DNA of 40,254 bases, from contig CAJTVI010000017.1 in assembly GCA_910579545.1 (NCBI GenBank), forward strand, positions 1 through 40,254. The letters run 5' to 3'. Source of the stretch: an uncultured Oscillospiraceae bacterium. Its GTDB lineage: Bacteria; Bacillota; Clostridia; Oscillospirales; Ruminococcaceae. The notes under the pieces are model-generated. The model was not told where the DNA came from. It saw only the letters and a list, made by a program, of their open reading frames with translations, and searched no databases. The position numbers were made by a program, and so were the translations under genes. Shown here in pieces: positions 23,390 to 32,677 of this stretch; the stretch's first letter is position 1, and the number at the start of each line of letters is the position of its first letter.

Positions 23390-24840
23390 AGCTGTGGCAG
23401 AAGATCTTTTTGCCCACCCTGGCCCTGATGGTGCTGCTGACCACCCTTGCCTCGATGCTGCTGCTCAAGAGCAGCCGGGACGCCCTTTGGCAGCGGGAGT
23501 ACCAGCGGGCGGTGACCCAGCAGCAGTACCTGGCCGGCATGCTGCGCACCGGGGTCATCAGCCAGCGGCTGCAGCGGGGGGTGATCCAGCTGGGGCGGGC
23601 CGAAACCGGCCGGGCGGCGGCGCAGGTGCTCTCGCAGCAGGCCGCCGGGGGCTACCTTGCGGGCCTTGCTTTATACGATGACGCGGGCGGCGCGCTGTAC
23701 AGCAGCCTGCCGGCCCAGACCCCGCTGCCCCGGCCCGCAAGCGCCGGGGCCACCGCCCTCCAGCTGGCCGGGGACAGCCGCGGCGGGTGGTTTTTGCTCT
23801 GCAGCATGCCGCTGGCGCTGGAGGGCGGCAGCTACCGGCTGGGGGCGGCCTACGATGTGAGCGATTTACAGCGGCAGCTTGCCCGGCAGGCGGGGGCGGC
23901 GGTGGCCCGCTGCCTTGCCCTGAGCCTTTTGGGGGCCGGGCTGCTGCTGGTTCTGGTGCGCCGGCTGCTGCGCCCGCTGGCCGCGCTGGACAAGAGCGCC
24001 CGGCGGATCGCGGCGGGCAGCTATGGCGAACGGCTGCCCGAGGGCGGGCAGGACGAGCTGGCCGGCCTTGCCGCCGACATGAACCAGCTGGCCGGGGCGG
24101 TGCAGCAGCGGGTGCAGCAGCTGGAGCAGGTGGCCGAGGAGCGCAAGGCCTTTATCGGCAGCCTGGCCCACGAGATGAAGACCCCCCTCACCAGCATCCT
24201 GGGCTTTGCCGACCTGCTCTACCTGCCCAGCCAGGTGCCGGACGACAAGCGGGTGGAGTACGCCTGCGTGATCGCCGAGGAGGCCCGGCGGCTGCGCTCG
24301 CTTTCGGGCAAGCTGCTGGAGTTGATGACCCTGGGCAGCGCGAATTTAGTGTTTGAGCCGGTGCCCCTGCGGGAATTGGCCGACGAGGTGGCGGTGAGCC
24401 TGGGCCCGGTGCTGGCCCAGAGCGGGCTGCGCCTTTACTGCGACTGCCCAAACACCCCCCTCTGGGTGGATAAGGAACTGTTCAAATCGCTTTTGTACAA
24501 CCTGTTGGACAACGGCCGCAAGGCCAGCGAGGCCGGCGGGGTGCTGCGGCTGGCCGCCGCGCCCGAACCGGGCGGGGTGACCATCTTAGTGCGGGATTAC
24601 GGCCGGGGCATCCCCCAAAAGGAGCTGGATAAGATCTGCCAGCCCTTTTATATGGTGGACAAGAGCCGCAGCCGCAAGGCCGGCGGGGCGGGGCTGGGGC
24701 TTGCGCTCTGCCAGGAGATCGTGGCGGTGCACCGGGGCCGGATGCGGATCGACAGCCGGGAGGGCCAGGGCACCCTGATCACTCTGCGCTTCCCGCTGGA
24801 GGGGCCAAAGGGGCAGAAGGAGGGCGGCGCGGATGGCTGA
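23386..24840 (+). CDS. Membrane sensor histidine kinase
   Basis: 484 residues from ATG 23386. A membrane segment near 8-27, an extracytoplasmic sensor domain (about 30-175), a second membrane segment (LALSLLGAGLLLVLVRRLL), a HAMP linker, then the dimerisation domain with the phospho-His in SLAHEMKTPLTS. The ATP-binding domain carries the N box (LLYNLLDNGRKA), G1 (RDYGRGIP) and G2 (GAGLGLAL). It phosphorylates the response regulator encoded immediately upstream. The sensor domain is Gln/Ala-rich and was not assigned to a ligand class. Confidence 0.93.
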   Translation: MKLWQKIFLPTLALMVLLTTLASMLLLKSSRDALWQREYQRAVTQQQYLAGMLRTGVISQRLQRGVIQLGRAETGRAAAQVLSQQAAGGYLAGLALYDDAGGALYSSLPAQTPLPRPASAGATALQLAGDSRGGWFLLCSMPLALEGGSYRLGAAYDVSDLQRQLARQAGAAVARCLALSLLGAGLLLVLVRRLLRPLAALDKSARRIAAGSYGERLPEGGQDELAGLAADMNQLAGAVQQRVQQLEQVAEERKAFIGSLAHEMKTPLTSILGFADLLYLPSQVPDDKRVEYACVIAEEARRLRSLSGKLLELMTLGSANLVFEPVPLRELADEVAVSLGPVLAQSGLRLYCDCPNTPLWVDKELFKSLLYNLLDNGRKASEAGGVLRLAAAPEPGGVTILVRDYGRGIPQKELDKICQPFYMVDKSRSRKAGGAGLGLALCQEIVAVHRGRMRIDSREGQGTLITLRFPLEGPKGQKEGGADG

Positions 24841-25945
24841 AAAACGGGCGCTGCGCACCCAAAGGGCGGCGCGGCAAGGGGGCCGGGCGGCGGGCCGGCA
24901 GACCGGGCGGTTTTTGGCCCTGGCCGCCGGCATCCTGCTGGCGGGGGCGCTGGCCGCGCTGCTGGCGGCCCGGGCGGTGGCCGCCCCCCGCGCCGGGGAG
25001 CTGATCGAGCAGGAGACCCCGCCCCTGCCCACCGTGCTGGGCCAGACCGCCGAGGAGGTGCGGTTTGCCCCCTGGCCGCTCTACGACATCCTGCAAAAAA
25101 ACAAGGCGTCCGATTTTTTTGCGGAACTGAACCAGTACAACGAGTTTTTCCCCTACTATTTTACGCAGATGGGGGTGCGGCTGCCCATCGAGGCGGCAGA
25201 GCGGATCCCGCAGGAGCTGGAGATCACCCTGGCGGATCAGGGTCTCGGGGCGGATTGGCAGCCGGAGAACATCTACCTGCGGGATTATCCTGCCGCGCTG
25301 CGAAACGGCACGCCGGTGCTGCTGCAGTTTGCCGCTTGCAATGGAAGCCTGAGCTTTTTGGCGCAGCCGGCCGAGCCGCAGCCCCAGAGCGAGGAGCGGC
25401 AGGCCGCGGCGCTCGCACAGGTGCGGCAGGATCTGGAAAACTACCTTGTGCGGGGCGAGCCGGCGGCGTTTGCGCCGCTTTTGAGCAGCCTGGCAAGCGC
25501 CGAATACTGCGCCAATGTTGAGATGGGCGACGGCGACGCGCAGGCCTGGTGCGAGGAGGTGCTGCTGGCCCTCGTGAACACCGCCGTGCTGTTCGACGTC
25601 CCGCTGGCCGATTGGTATACGGTGGGGGACCGGGTGTTCCAGCTGGCCTTCAGCATCGATCAGGGCCGCGCCCTTGCGCTCCAAAGCGCCGGGGCGGCGG
25701 AGGCCCCGGATGCGCCAGAGGAGCCGCCCGGCATGGAACTGGCCGGGCCGGGGGCGGCCGGGTTTCCGGCGCTGGAGGATTTTTTGACCGCCGCAGACGA
25801 AAATGGCCTTTACTCGGTGCAGCTCATCACCACCCCCAGCCAGGTGGTGGTGCTGCTGGACATCCCCTTCGGCGCCATCTTTGGCGTCTATTACGACATC
25901 CAGTTAGGGCAGTACAGCGGGGTGGGGATGCAGTATTTGTCCTGA
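24833..25945 (+). CDS. Membrane-anchored hypothetical protein, third gene of the two-component operon
   Basis: 370 residues; the ATG lies 8 bases inside the kinase gene, so translation is coupled. A positively charged N-terminus (16 of 30 residues Arg/Lys/Gln/Gly) and one membrane segment (about 27-50) place the remaining 320 residues outside. No family was recognised. The C-terminal part (YSVQLITTPSQVVVLLDIPF, then GAIFGVYYDIQLGQYSG) looks like a beta-sandwich edge. By position it may feed into, or be checked by, the sensor kinase. Confidence 0.75.
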   Translation: MAEKRALRTQRAARQGGRAAGRQTGRFLALAAGILLAGALAALLAARAVAAPRAGELIEQETPPLPTVLGQTAEEVRFAPWPLYDILQKNKASDFFAELNQYNEFFPYYFTQMGVRLPIEAAERIPQELEITLADQGLGADWQPENIYLRDYPAALRNGTPVLLQFAACNGSLSFLAQPAEPQPQSEERQAAALAQVRQDLENYLVRGEPAAFAPLLSSLASAEYCANVEMGDGDAQAWCEEVLLALVNTAVLFDVPLADWYTVGDRVFQLAFSIDQGRALALQSAGAAEAPDAPEEPPGMELAGPGAAGFPALEDFLTAADENGLYSVQLITTPSQVVVLLDIPFGAIFGVYYDIQLGQYSGVGMQYLS

Positions 25946-25957
25946 GTCCCGCATTTT

Positions 25958-26050
25958 TTGACGGCCCGCCCCCAAAAGGTGTATAATATCCCCTGCGGCG
26001 ATCCTTTTTTACAAAACGCCGCAGGCGGCGGGCCCGATCCGGCCCGCCGC
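25958..26050 (+). promoter_or_regulatory. feoAB promoter and double-hairpin leader
   Basis: TTGACG (25958-25963), 18 bases, TATAAT (25982-25987). The predicted start falls at the edge of a perfect 9-bp stem CCTGCGGCG/CGCCGCAGG (25992-26000 with 26017-26025). A second perfect stem follows at once: GCGGCGGGCC/GGCCCGCCGC (26025-26034 with 26041-26050), ending just before the ribosome binding site. No Fur box was recognised. Confidence 0.65.
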
Positions 26051-26070
26051 TGATGGAGGAGGGGACACAA

Positions 26071-26304
26071 ATGCTGCTCAAGGACGCTGAGGCCGGGCAG
26101 GAGTGCGTGGTGGAAGCCATCGACCTGCCCTTTCAGATGGAGCGCCGGCTCGAGGCGCTGGGCATGACCCGGCAGACCCGGGTTTCGGTGATCAACCGCA
26201 AGGGGCAGGGCATCCTGATCATCAAGCTGCGGGGCACCCGCTTTGCGCTGGGCTGCCAGATCACAAGCCGCATCACGGTGCGAAAGGCGGGTGAGGGGGC
26301 GTGA
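26071..26304 (+). CDS. feoA: Ferrous iron transport protein FeoA
   Basis: 77 residues from ATG 26071 with GGAGGAGGGG upstream; the ATG at 26053 precedes that site and was rejected. It is a small SH3-like protein opening MLLKDAEAGQECVVEAID, with the typical RRLEALGMTRQTRVSVINR and ALGCQITSRITVR. FeoA is a cytoplasmic partner that supports FeoB. Its stop overlaps the feoB GTG start. Confidence 0.93.
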   Translation: MLLKDAEAGQECVVEAIDLPFQMERRLEALGMTRQTRVSVINRKGQGILIIKLRGTRFALGCQITSRITVRKAGEGA

Positions 26305-28361
26305 GCCAGAACCAGCATCCGGGCCGGGACCTCACGATCGGCTTTATCGGCAACCCCAACTGCGGCAAAACCACCCTGTTCAACGCCTACACCGGGGCCA
26401 ACCTCAAGGTGGCCAACTGGCCCGGGGTCACGGTGGAAAAGGTCGAGGGGGCCATCCGGGACCACAACCTCAACATCCGGCTGGTGGACCTGCCCGGCAC
26501 CTACAGCCTTACCTCCTACACCATGGAGGAGATCGTTTCGCGGCAGTTCATCCTCAGCGACGAGGTGGACGTGATCATCAACGTGGTGGACGCCTCCACC
26601 ATGGAGCGCAGCCTCTACCTGACCCTCCAGCTGCTCGAGCTGGGCAAGCCGGTGGTGGTGGCGCTGAACATGATGGACATTGTGGAAAAGCGCGGCATGG
26701 AGATCGACCTGCACCGCCTGCCCGAGATGCTGGGGGTGCCGGTGATCCCGGTGTCGGCCCGCAAGCGCGCGGGGCTGGATTCGCTGCTGCACGCGGCGGC
26801 CCACCACAAGGGCCGCCCCGACCCCGACCGGCTGGTGCACGAGCACCATTACCAGAGCCACCACGCCCACGACCATCACCAGGAATACGCGATGGTCTAT
26901 TCCGACGAGATCGAGGACCGGATCGACCAGATCCTCCCCGAGCTCGCGCGGCTCGCGCCGGACCTTGCGAACCCCCGCTGGTACGCCATCAAGCTGCTGG
27001 AGCAGGACAAGGAGGTCTGCCAAAGCTATCCGGTGCCGCTGCCGGACCTCGCCGGGGAGGACTACGAATCCCGCATCATCAACGAAAAATTTGCCTTTAT
27101 CGACGAGATCATCGGCGAGGTGCTGCTGCACAAGCAGCGGCAGGACGCCTTTACCGAAAAGCTGGACAGCGTTCTGACCCACCGCATCTGGGGCATCCCG
27201 GTGTTTTTGGGCATCATGGCGCTGGTCTTCTTCCTCACCTTTGCGGTGGGGGACTGGATCAAGGGCTATTTTGAGCATGGCATCGACTGGCTTTCGGCCG
27301 CGGCCCAGAGCGGGCTTGGCGCGCTGGGGGTGGGGGAGGTGCTGCGCTCGCTGGTGATCGACGGGGTCATCGGCGGGGTGGGCACCATCATCACCTTTTT
27401 GCCCAACATCTTTATCCTGTTTTTGGCGCTGGCCTTTTTGGAGGACAGCGGCTACATGGCCCGGGTGGCCTATGTGATGGAGGGGCTCATGAGCCGGCTG
27501 GGGCTCTCGGGCAAGGCCTTTATCCCGATGCTGCTGGGCTTTGGCTGCACCGTGCCGGCCCTGATGGCCTCCCGCGCGCTCGAGAGCAAGCGGGACCGGT
27601 ACAAGGTGATGCTGGTCACCCCCTTTATGAGCTGCAACGCCCGGCTTACCATCTACATCCTCTTTTCCGAGATGTTTTTTGGCCGCTGGGCCATGCTGGC
27701 GGCCTACTCGATGTACCTCATCGGCATTCTGGTGGCGGCGCTGGTGTCGGTGGCGCTGCACCTGCTGGACCGCAAGCGGGAGGTCAACTATCTTCTGATC
27801 GAGCTGCCCGAGTACAAGATGCCGGACGCCCGCACGGTGGGCATCTATGTGTGGGATAAGGTCAAGGACTACCTGGGCAAGGCCGGCACCACCATCTTTG
27901 TGGCCACCCTGCTCATCTGGGGGCTGCTCAACTTTGGGCCCGGCGGCTACGCGGCCGACCTCTCCACCGGGTTTGGCGCGATCATCGGCCGCTGGATGGT
28001 GCCCCTCTTTGCCCCCATCGGGCTGGGCTTCTGGCAGATCACGGTGGCCCTCATCGCCGGCATCTCGGCCAAGGAGGTGGTGGTGTCCAGCTGCGCGGTG
28101 CTGTTTGGCATCGTCAACGCAAACTCCCCCGCCGGCATGGCCGCCTTTTCCGAGGTGCTGGCCGGCATCGGCTTTGGGCCGCTCAACGCCTTCTGCCTCA
28201 TGGTCTTCTGCCTGCTCTATGTGCCCTGCGCGGCCACCCTCGCCACCATCCACAGGGAATCCGGCAGCTGGCGGTGGACGGCCTTTGTCACCGTCTTCCA
28301 GATCGCGGTGGCCTGGCTGGTAACCTTTTTGGTTTACCGCATCGGGCTCTGCCTGCTGTAA
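26301..28361 (+). CDS. feoB: Ferrous iron transporter FeoB
   Basis: 686 residues from GTG 26301 (GTGA overlap with feoA). The N-terminal G domain has GNPNCGKTT (17-25), DLPGT (63-67) and NMMD (123-126). A His-rich loop at 180-193 (eight His) lies after the G domain and may bind metal; it is not part of every FeoB. The membrane part carries the two conserved gate repeats, LLGFGCTVPALMASRA and PFMSCNARLTIY, plus GISAKEVVVSS. FeoB moves Fe2+ inward across the membrane using GTP. It is slightly shorter than classical FeoB, within normal range for Firmicutes. Confidence 0.96.
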   Translation: MSQNQHPGRDLTIGFIGNPNCGKTTLFNAYTGANLKVANWPGVTVEKVEGAIRDHNLNIRLVDLPGTYSLTSYTMEEIVSRQFILSDEVDVIINVVDASTMERSLYLTLQLLELGKPVVVALNMMDIVEKRGMEIDLHRLPEMLGVPVIPVSARKRAGLDSLLHAAAHHKGRPDPDRLVHEHHYQSHHAHDHHQEYAMVYSDEIEDRIDQILPELARLAPDLANPRWYAIKLLEQDKEVCQSYPVPLPDLAGEDYESRIINEKFAFIDEIIGEVLLHKQRQDAFTEKLDSVLTHRIWGIPVFLGIMALVFFLTFAVGDWIKGYFEHGIDWLSAAAQSGLGALGVGEVLRSLVIDGVIGGVGTIITFLPNIFILFLALAFLEDSGYMARVAYVMEGLMSRLGLSGKAFIPMLLGFGCTVPALMASRALESKRDRYKVMLVTPFMSCNARLTIYILFSEMFFGRWAMLAAYSMYLIGILVAALVSVALHLLDRKREVNYLLIELPEYKMPDARTVGIYVWDKVKDYLGKAGTTIFVATLLIWGLLNFGPGGYAADLSTGFGAIIGRWMVPLFAPIGLGFWQITVALIAGISAKEVVVSSCAVLFGIVNANSPAGMAAFSEVLAGIGFGPLNAFCLMVFCLLYVPCAATLATIHRESGSWRWTAFVTVFQIAVAWLVTFLVYRIGLCLL

Positions 28362-28457
28362 GGCGGCACCGCTAAAGCGGCGTTTTGGCAAAGGGCCCGG
28401 CCGGCCGCGGCGGGGCGGCCGGTCATCCCCCCAAAAAACATGCAAAAGGAGCCTGCC

Positions 28458-28649
28458 ATGCTTGCAAACGGGATCGTTCTGGCGCTGGTGCTGGGGTACG
28501 CGGCCTGGGCCGTTTGGCGGCTTTGGCGCCGGCGCACAAAGCCGGGCGGCTGCTGCGGCTCGGGCTGCGCCGGCTGCCGGGGCTGCGGCAGGGCCCGGCC
28601 TGGATTGCAATGCGCAAAAACGCCGCGGCGCTCCCCCAGCCCAAAATAA
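28458..28649 (+). CDS. FeoB-associated Cys-rich membrane protein
   Basis: 63 residues from ATG 28458 (AAAAGGAG six bases upstream; the ATG at 28440 precedes this site). One membrane segment (LANGIVLALVLGYAAWAVW) is followed by a basic stretch and a Cys cluster CCGSGCAGCRGCG. Small proteins of this type are commonly found behind feoB in Firmicutes and may act in iron hand-off. The basic, Pro/Ser-rich tail is poorly conserved. Confidence 0.8.
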   Translation: MLANGIVLALVLGYAAWAVWRLWRRRTKPGGCCGSGCAGCRGCGRARPGLQCAKTPRRSPSPK

Positions 28650-28770
28650 AACGCCGCCCGCAGGTTTTTTGCGCAGGCGGGGAAATGCCCAAACCGGGGA
28701 GAGATGTTCGCCGGCCGGGCGCGGGGGAGCAAAAATCCTTGCAGTGGACACTCCCGCAGGCGGAAATCCC

Positions 28771-28800
28771 TTGACAGACGGCGTTTTTTTTCGTTAGAAT
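28771..28800 (+). promoter_or_regulatory. Strong promoter upstream of the membrane protein gene
   Basis: Consensus TTGACA (28771-28776), 18 bases with an eight-T run, TAGAAT (28795-28800). The start codon lies 22 bases beyond the -10. Confidence 0.75.
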
Positions 28801-28822
28801 AAAACGCAGAGGGGGGGGTTCT

Positions 28823-29842
28823 ATGTCGATTTTAATCGCGCTGTTCATCATGGCCATTCTGTATGCGCTGGTGGGGTTGCTGTTCTTTGTTTTCTTAGTC
28901 TACTATGTGCTCTTTCTTGGAGTGCTGGTGCTCATCCAGTACATTGTGTTTTCCATCGCAGGCAAGGCCACCGGGCAGAAGTTTGAGGTGGTGCTCAGCG
29001 CCCCGATGTTTATTTTTGAAACGGTCATCCTCATTGCGCTGCTGGCCGGGTATACTGTTCTGCCTGCCGACCCCATCCGGATTGACGCTGCCGAATGCAG
29101 CTACATTGTTGAGGGGCGATATACGCCGGACCAGCCCGCCGAGCCAAAATTTATTCATCCGCAGGCCGTTGAGCTGGCGGTGCGGGCACTGGACGGCATT
29201 TCGCTCAATCACACCCTGCCTACCACCATCCGGTATGGCTATCCCAACCTGAAAGGCGATGAAGGTGGGGTGCTTTATTACTTTTTTGACGCGGACGGCC
29301 AGCTGCTGCAAAAGCTTTCTTTTCACGACAATCTTGTGGGAGTGTCAAATACGCTGGACGGGAAGCTCCGCTGGTACAACACCAAGGAACCCATAGCACT
29401 CTACGAACTTTTTGGCGATGCCTACGATACCGAGCGGGAGCTTTCCGTCAAAGAGAAGTATGGCGATGCGGTGCAGGCGCTGGAGGAAAGCTTTGAGGTG
29501 CAAAACGGCAGCTATACCTTTACCATGCCGGATTTTGGCGGTGCCAGCGTAAACCTGACCCTTTACGGCAGCCAGGAGGTGTTTTATTCCACCGTGATCC
29601 GCAGCAGCGGCTACGAGATGAAACGGGATGTCAAAAACGACACCATCTATTATCTCACCGAACATACCGAGGCAGCCGACTGGCAGCCGGGCGAGATCTA
29701 CAGCTTTACCCTGGACGATACCACCTACCGGGCGGTGGTCTGCAAGGTGGAGGTTAACGCTTATGAGTTCCAGCTGGAGCTGCCGCTGGAGGAAGCCTAC
29801 CGCTCCAACCGGGACGAGCCAAAAGTAAACTACATTGATTGA
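28823..29842 (+). CDS. Hypothetical membrane-anchored protein
   Basis: 339 residues from ATG 28823 behind a G-rich ribosome binding site. Two closely spaced hydrophobic segments (about 2-45, and MFIFETVILIALLAGYTVL near 60-80) anchor a C-terminal domain of about 255 residues, rich in beta-strand patterns and acidic residues, most likely outside the cell. No family recognised. Codon use is less GC-biased than its neighbours (many T-ending codons), which may mean later acquisition. It is a single-gene unit between a strong promoter and a strong terminator. Confidence 0.75.
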   Translation: MSILIALFIMAILYALVGLLFFVFLVYYVLFLGVLVLIQYIVFSIAGKATGQKFEVVLSAPMFIFETVILIALLAGYTVLPADPIRIDAAECSYIVEGRYTPDQPAEPKFIHPQAVELAVRALDGISLNHTLPTTIRYGYPNLKGDEGGVLYYFFDADGQLLQKLSFHDNLVGVSNTLDGKLRWYNTKEPIALYELFGDAYDTERELSVKEKYGDAVQALEESFEVQNGSYTFTMPDFGGASVNLTLYGSQEVFYSTVIRSSGYEMKRDVKNDTIYYLTEHTEAADWQPGEIYSFTLDDTTYRAVVCKVEVNAYEFQLELPLEEAYRSNRDEPKVNYID

Positions 29843-29882
29843 GCTGCAGAAAGGTTCCGCAGGAAAATCTATAGAGACAAAA

Positions 29883-29920
29883 GGGCCGCCGGGAGCAGTC
29901 TATGCTCCCGGCGGCCCTTC
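29883..29920 (+). terminator. Terminator after the membrane protein gene
   Basis: A perfect 14-bp stem, GGGCCGCCGGGAGC (29883-29896) with its complement (29904-29917), around a 7-base loop. Only two T follow before C. Confidence 0.7.
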
Positions 29921-29934
29921 GCTGCCCTATATTG

Positions 29935-30075
29935 TTATCCCGCGGCCGGGCAAAGAATTTTGCCCGACGGGATGGGGGTCCAGGGGCAAGGTGAATTGCC
30001 GCAAAGCGGCAAGAGAAGGTGCCCTGGGGCAGGCGTTGCCTCCCTGGCGGGGGTGCGGGGGCGGCGCCCCCGGTA
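29935..30075 (+). repeat. Bipartite palindromic repeat, copy B
   Basis: The hairpin CGGGCAAA-GAA-TTTTGCCCG, within TCCCG/CGGGA (about 29938-29972), is followed by GGGGGTCCAGGGGCA, a small perfect hairpin TTGCCGC-AAA-GCGGCAA, then TGCCCTGG and GGGGGCGGCGCCCCC. Same order as copy A: AT-centred hairpin, then a G-run palindrome. It lies just past the 3' end of clpB. Confidence 0.65.
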
Positions 30076-30082
30076 CGCGGCC

Positions 30083-32677
30083 TTACCGTACTGCCAATTG
30101 GCCGCCCTCGGCGTCCACCGTGAGGGTGCCGCCGGCATGGCGGCCGCCCCGCAGGATCTCGCGGGCGATCAGGGTCTCGACCCGCGCCTGCAAAAAGCGC
30201 TTGAGCGGCCGCGCGCCGTACACCGGGTCGTAGCCCTCCTCGGTGATCAGGGCCTTGGCCGCGTCGGTCACCGCAAGGTTCAGCTGCTGGGCCGCAAGGC
30301 GGCGGCGCAGGTCGGTTAGCTGCAGCTCCACGATGCCGCCGATCTCGTCCTTTGTGAGCGGCTTGTAGTAAACGATCTCGTCCAGCCGGTTGAGGAACTC
30401 CGGCCGGAACTGCCGGCGCAAAAGCCCGTCCACCTCGGCGCGGGCGGCGTCTGAGATGCGGCCGTCCTCGATGCCGTCCAGGATCTGGGCGCTGCCCAGG
30501 TTGCTGGTCAGGATCAGGATGGTGTTTTTAAAGTCTACCGTGCGGCCCTGGCTGTCGGTGATGCGGCCGTCGTCCAGCACCTGCAACAGGATGTTAAAGA
30601 CGTCCGGATGGGCCTTTTCCACCTCGTCAAACAGCACCACGCTGTAAGGGCGGCGACGCACCGCCTCGGTCAGCTGGCCGCCCTCCTCGTAGCCCACATA
30701 GCCCGGAGGCGCCCCGATCAGCCGGCTGACGCTGAACTTCTCCATATACTCGGTCATGTCGATCCGCACAAGGTTCTTCTCGTCGTCAAACAGGCACTCG
30801 GCCAGCGCCTTGGCAAGTTCAGTTTTGCCCACGCCGGTGGGGCCCAGGAACAAAAAGCTGCCGATGGGGCGGTTTGGGTCCGCAATACCGGCCCGGCTGC
30901 GCAGGATGGCCTCGGCCACCTTTTCCACCGCCTCGTCCTGCCCGATCACCCGCTTGTGCAGGGTACCCTCCAGCCCCAGCAGCTTTTCGCGCTCGCCCTC
31001 CACTAACTTTTCCACCGGGATGCCGGACCAGCGGGAGACGATCCGGGCGATCTCGTCCTCGGTCACCTTGTCCCGCAAGAGGTTGTCGGCGCTGTTCTGG
31101 GCCGCCTCGGCCGCGGCTTCGGCCTCGGCCAGCTGCTTTTGCAGCTCGGGCAGCCGGCCGTACTTCAGCTCGGCCGCCTTATTGAGGTCATACTCCCGCT
31201 CGGCCTTCTCAATGGCCGCGTTCACGCTTTCCATCTGCTCGCGCAGCCCGCGCAGTTTGCCAATGCCGTCCTTCTCGTTCTCCCAGCGGGCCTTCATGGC
31301 GTTAAACTCGTCCCGCATGCCGGCCAGCTCCTTCTGCACCGTTTCCAGCCGCTCCCGGCTCAAAGCGTCGGTCTCCTTGGCCAGCGCTGCCTGGGCGATC
31401 TCGTGCTGCATGATCTTGCGGCGCAGATCGTCCAGCTCGGCCGGCATGCTGTCCAGCTCGGTCTTGACCATCGCGCAGGCCTCGTCCACAAGGTCGATGG
31501 CCTTGTCCGGCAAAAAGCGGTCGCTGATATACCGGTCCGAGAGGGTGGCCGCCGCGATCAGCGCCCCATCCTGGATCTTGACCCCGTGGAACACCTCGTA
31601 CCGCTCCTTGAGCCCCCGCAGGATGCCGATCGTGTCCTCCACACTCGGCTCGGCCACCATCACCGGCTGGAACCGCCGCTCCAGCGCCGGGTCCTTCTCG
31701 ATATACTTGCGGTACTCGTCTAAGGTGGTGGCCCCGATGCAGTGCAGCTCGCCCCGGGCCAGCATCGGCTTTAACAGGTTGCCCGCGTCCATCGCGCCGT
31801 CGGTCTTGCCCGCGCCCACGATGGTGTGCAGCTCGTCGATGAACAGGATGATCTGCCCCTCGCTCTTTTTCACCTCGCTGAGCACGCTCTTCAGCCGCTC
31901 CTCAAACTCGCCCCGGTACTTGGCCCCGGCCACCAGCGCGCCCATGTCCAGGCTGAACACCTTGCGGTCCTTGAGGTTTTCCGGCACGTCCCCCCGCACG
32001 ATCCGCTGGGCCAGCCCCTCGGCAATGGCGGTTTTGCCCACCCCCGGCTCGCCGATCAGGCAGGGGTTGTTTTTGCGCTTGCGGCTCAAAATGCGGATCA
32101 CGTTGCGGATCTCGGCGTCCCGGCCGATCACCGGGTCCAGCTTTTGCTTGCGGGCAAGGCTCACCAGCTCCTGGCCGTACTTTTCCAGCACGTCGTAGGT
32201 GTCCTCCGGGTGGTCGCTGGTCACCCGCTGGCTGCCCCGCACCTCGGCCAGCGCCTTCAAAAAGGCCGCCTTGTCAATGCCAAACTGCTTTGCCAGCGCC
32301 GCCGGCGCGCCGCCGTTTTCCAAAAGGGCCAAAAACAGGTGCTCCACGCTCACATATTCGTCCTTCATCGCACGGGCCTGCCCCTCAGCGGCGCGCAGCA
32401 CCGCGTCGGTAGCCTGGGAGATATACACCTTGTCCGGCTCCCGGCCCGGCCCGCTCACCCGGGGCAGGGCGGCGATCTTTTCCTCGGCCGCGCGGCCAAA
32501 GGCGGCGGGGTCGGCCCCCATCCGCTGCAAAAGCTGCCCGATCAGCCCGTTTTCCTGGCTGCAGAGCGCGGCCAGCAGATGCTCGGGCGCGACCTGCTGG
32601 TTTTGATATTCGATGGCAAGGCTCTGTGCCGCCTGCAGGGCCTCCATCGTCTTTTGGGTAAATTGATTGGCGTTCAT
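30083..32677 (-). CDS. clpB: ATP-dependent disaggregase ClpB
   Basis: 864 residues from ATG 32677, with AAGGAGGG seven bases upstream; the eight extra in-frame codons before it were not used. Order: Clp N domain (NQFTQKTMEALQAAQSLA, with a second repeat near 80-145), AAA+ module 1 (GEPGVGKTAIAEG, arginine finger region ALERRFQPV), the coiled-coil middle domain (about 400-525) that marks ClpB, AAA+ module 2 (GPTGVGKTELAKAL, EVEKAHPDVFN, GARPLKR). It dissolves protein aggregates with DnaK. The upstream CIRCE operator indicates HrcA heat-shock control. Confidence 0.97.
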   Translation of the reverse strand: MNANQFTQKTMEALQAAQSLAIEYQNQQVAPEHLLAALCSQENGLIGQLLQRMGADPAAFGRAAEEKIAALPRVSGPGREPDKVYISQATDAVLRAAEGQARAMKDEYVSVEHLFLALLENGGAPAALAKQFGIDKAAFLKALAEVRGSQRVTSDHPEDTYDVLEKYGQELVSLARKQKLDPVIGRDAEIRNVIRILSRKRKNNPCLIGEPGVGKTAIAEGLAQRIVRGDVPENLKDRKVFSLDMGALVAGAKYRGEFEERLKSVLSEVKKSEGQIILFIDELHTIVGAGKTDGAMDAGNLLKPMLARGELHCIGATTLDEYRKYIEKDPALERRFQPVMVAEPSVEDTIGILRGLKERYEVFHGVKIQDGALIAAATLSDRYISDRFLPDKAIDLVDEACAMVKTELDSMPAELDDLRRKIMQHEIAQAALAKETDALSRERLETVQKELAGMRDEFNAMKARWENEKDGIGKLRGLREQMESVNAAIEKAEREYDLNKAAELKYGRLPELQKQLAEAEAAAEAAQNSADNLLRDKVTEDEIARIVSRWSGIPVEKLVEGEREKLLGLEGTLHKRVIGQDEAVEKVAEAILRSRAGIADPNRPIGSFLFLGPTGVGKTELAKALAECLFDDEKNLVRIDMTEYMEKFSVSRLIGAPPGYVGYEEGGQLTEAVRRRPYSVVLFDEVEKAHPDVFNILLQVLDDGRITDSQGRTVDFKNTILILTSNLGSAQILDGIEDGRISDAARAEVDGLLRRQFRPEFLNRLDEIVYYKPLTKDEIGGIVELQLTDLRRRLAAQQLNLAVTDAAKALITEEGYDPVYGARPLKRFLQARVETLIAREILRGGRHAGGTLTVDAEGGQLAVR

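Noticed and set aside
26133..28751. 872-codon open frame antisense to feoB
   Set aside because: Low-complexity His/Gly/Gln-rich translation, a codon-bias shadow of FeoB.
30756..32198. 480-codon open frame antisense to clpB
   Set aside because: Ser/Arg/Pro-rich shadow without any start signal; clpB is unmistakable on the other strand.
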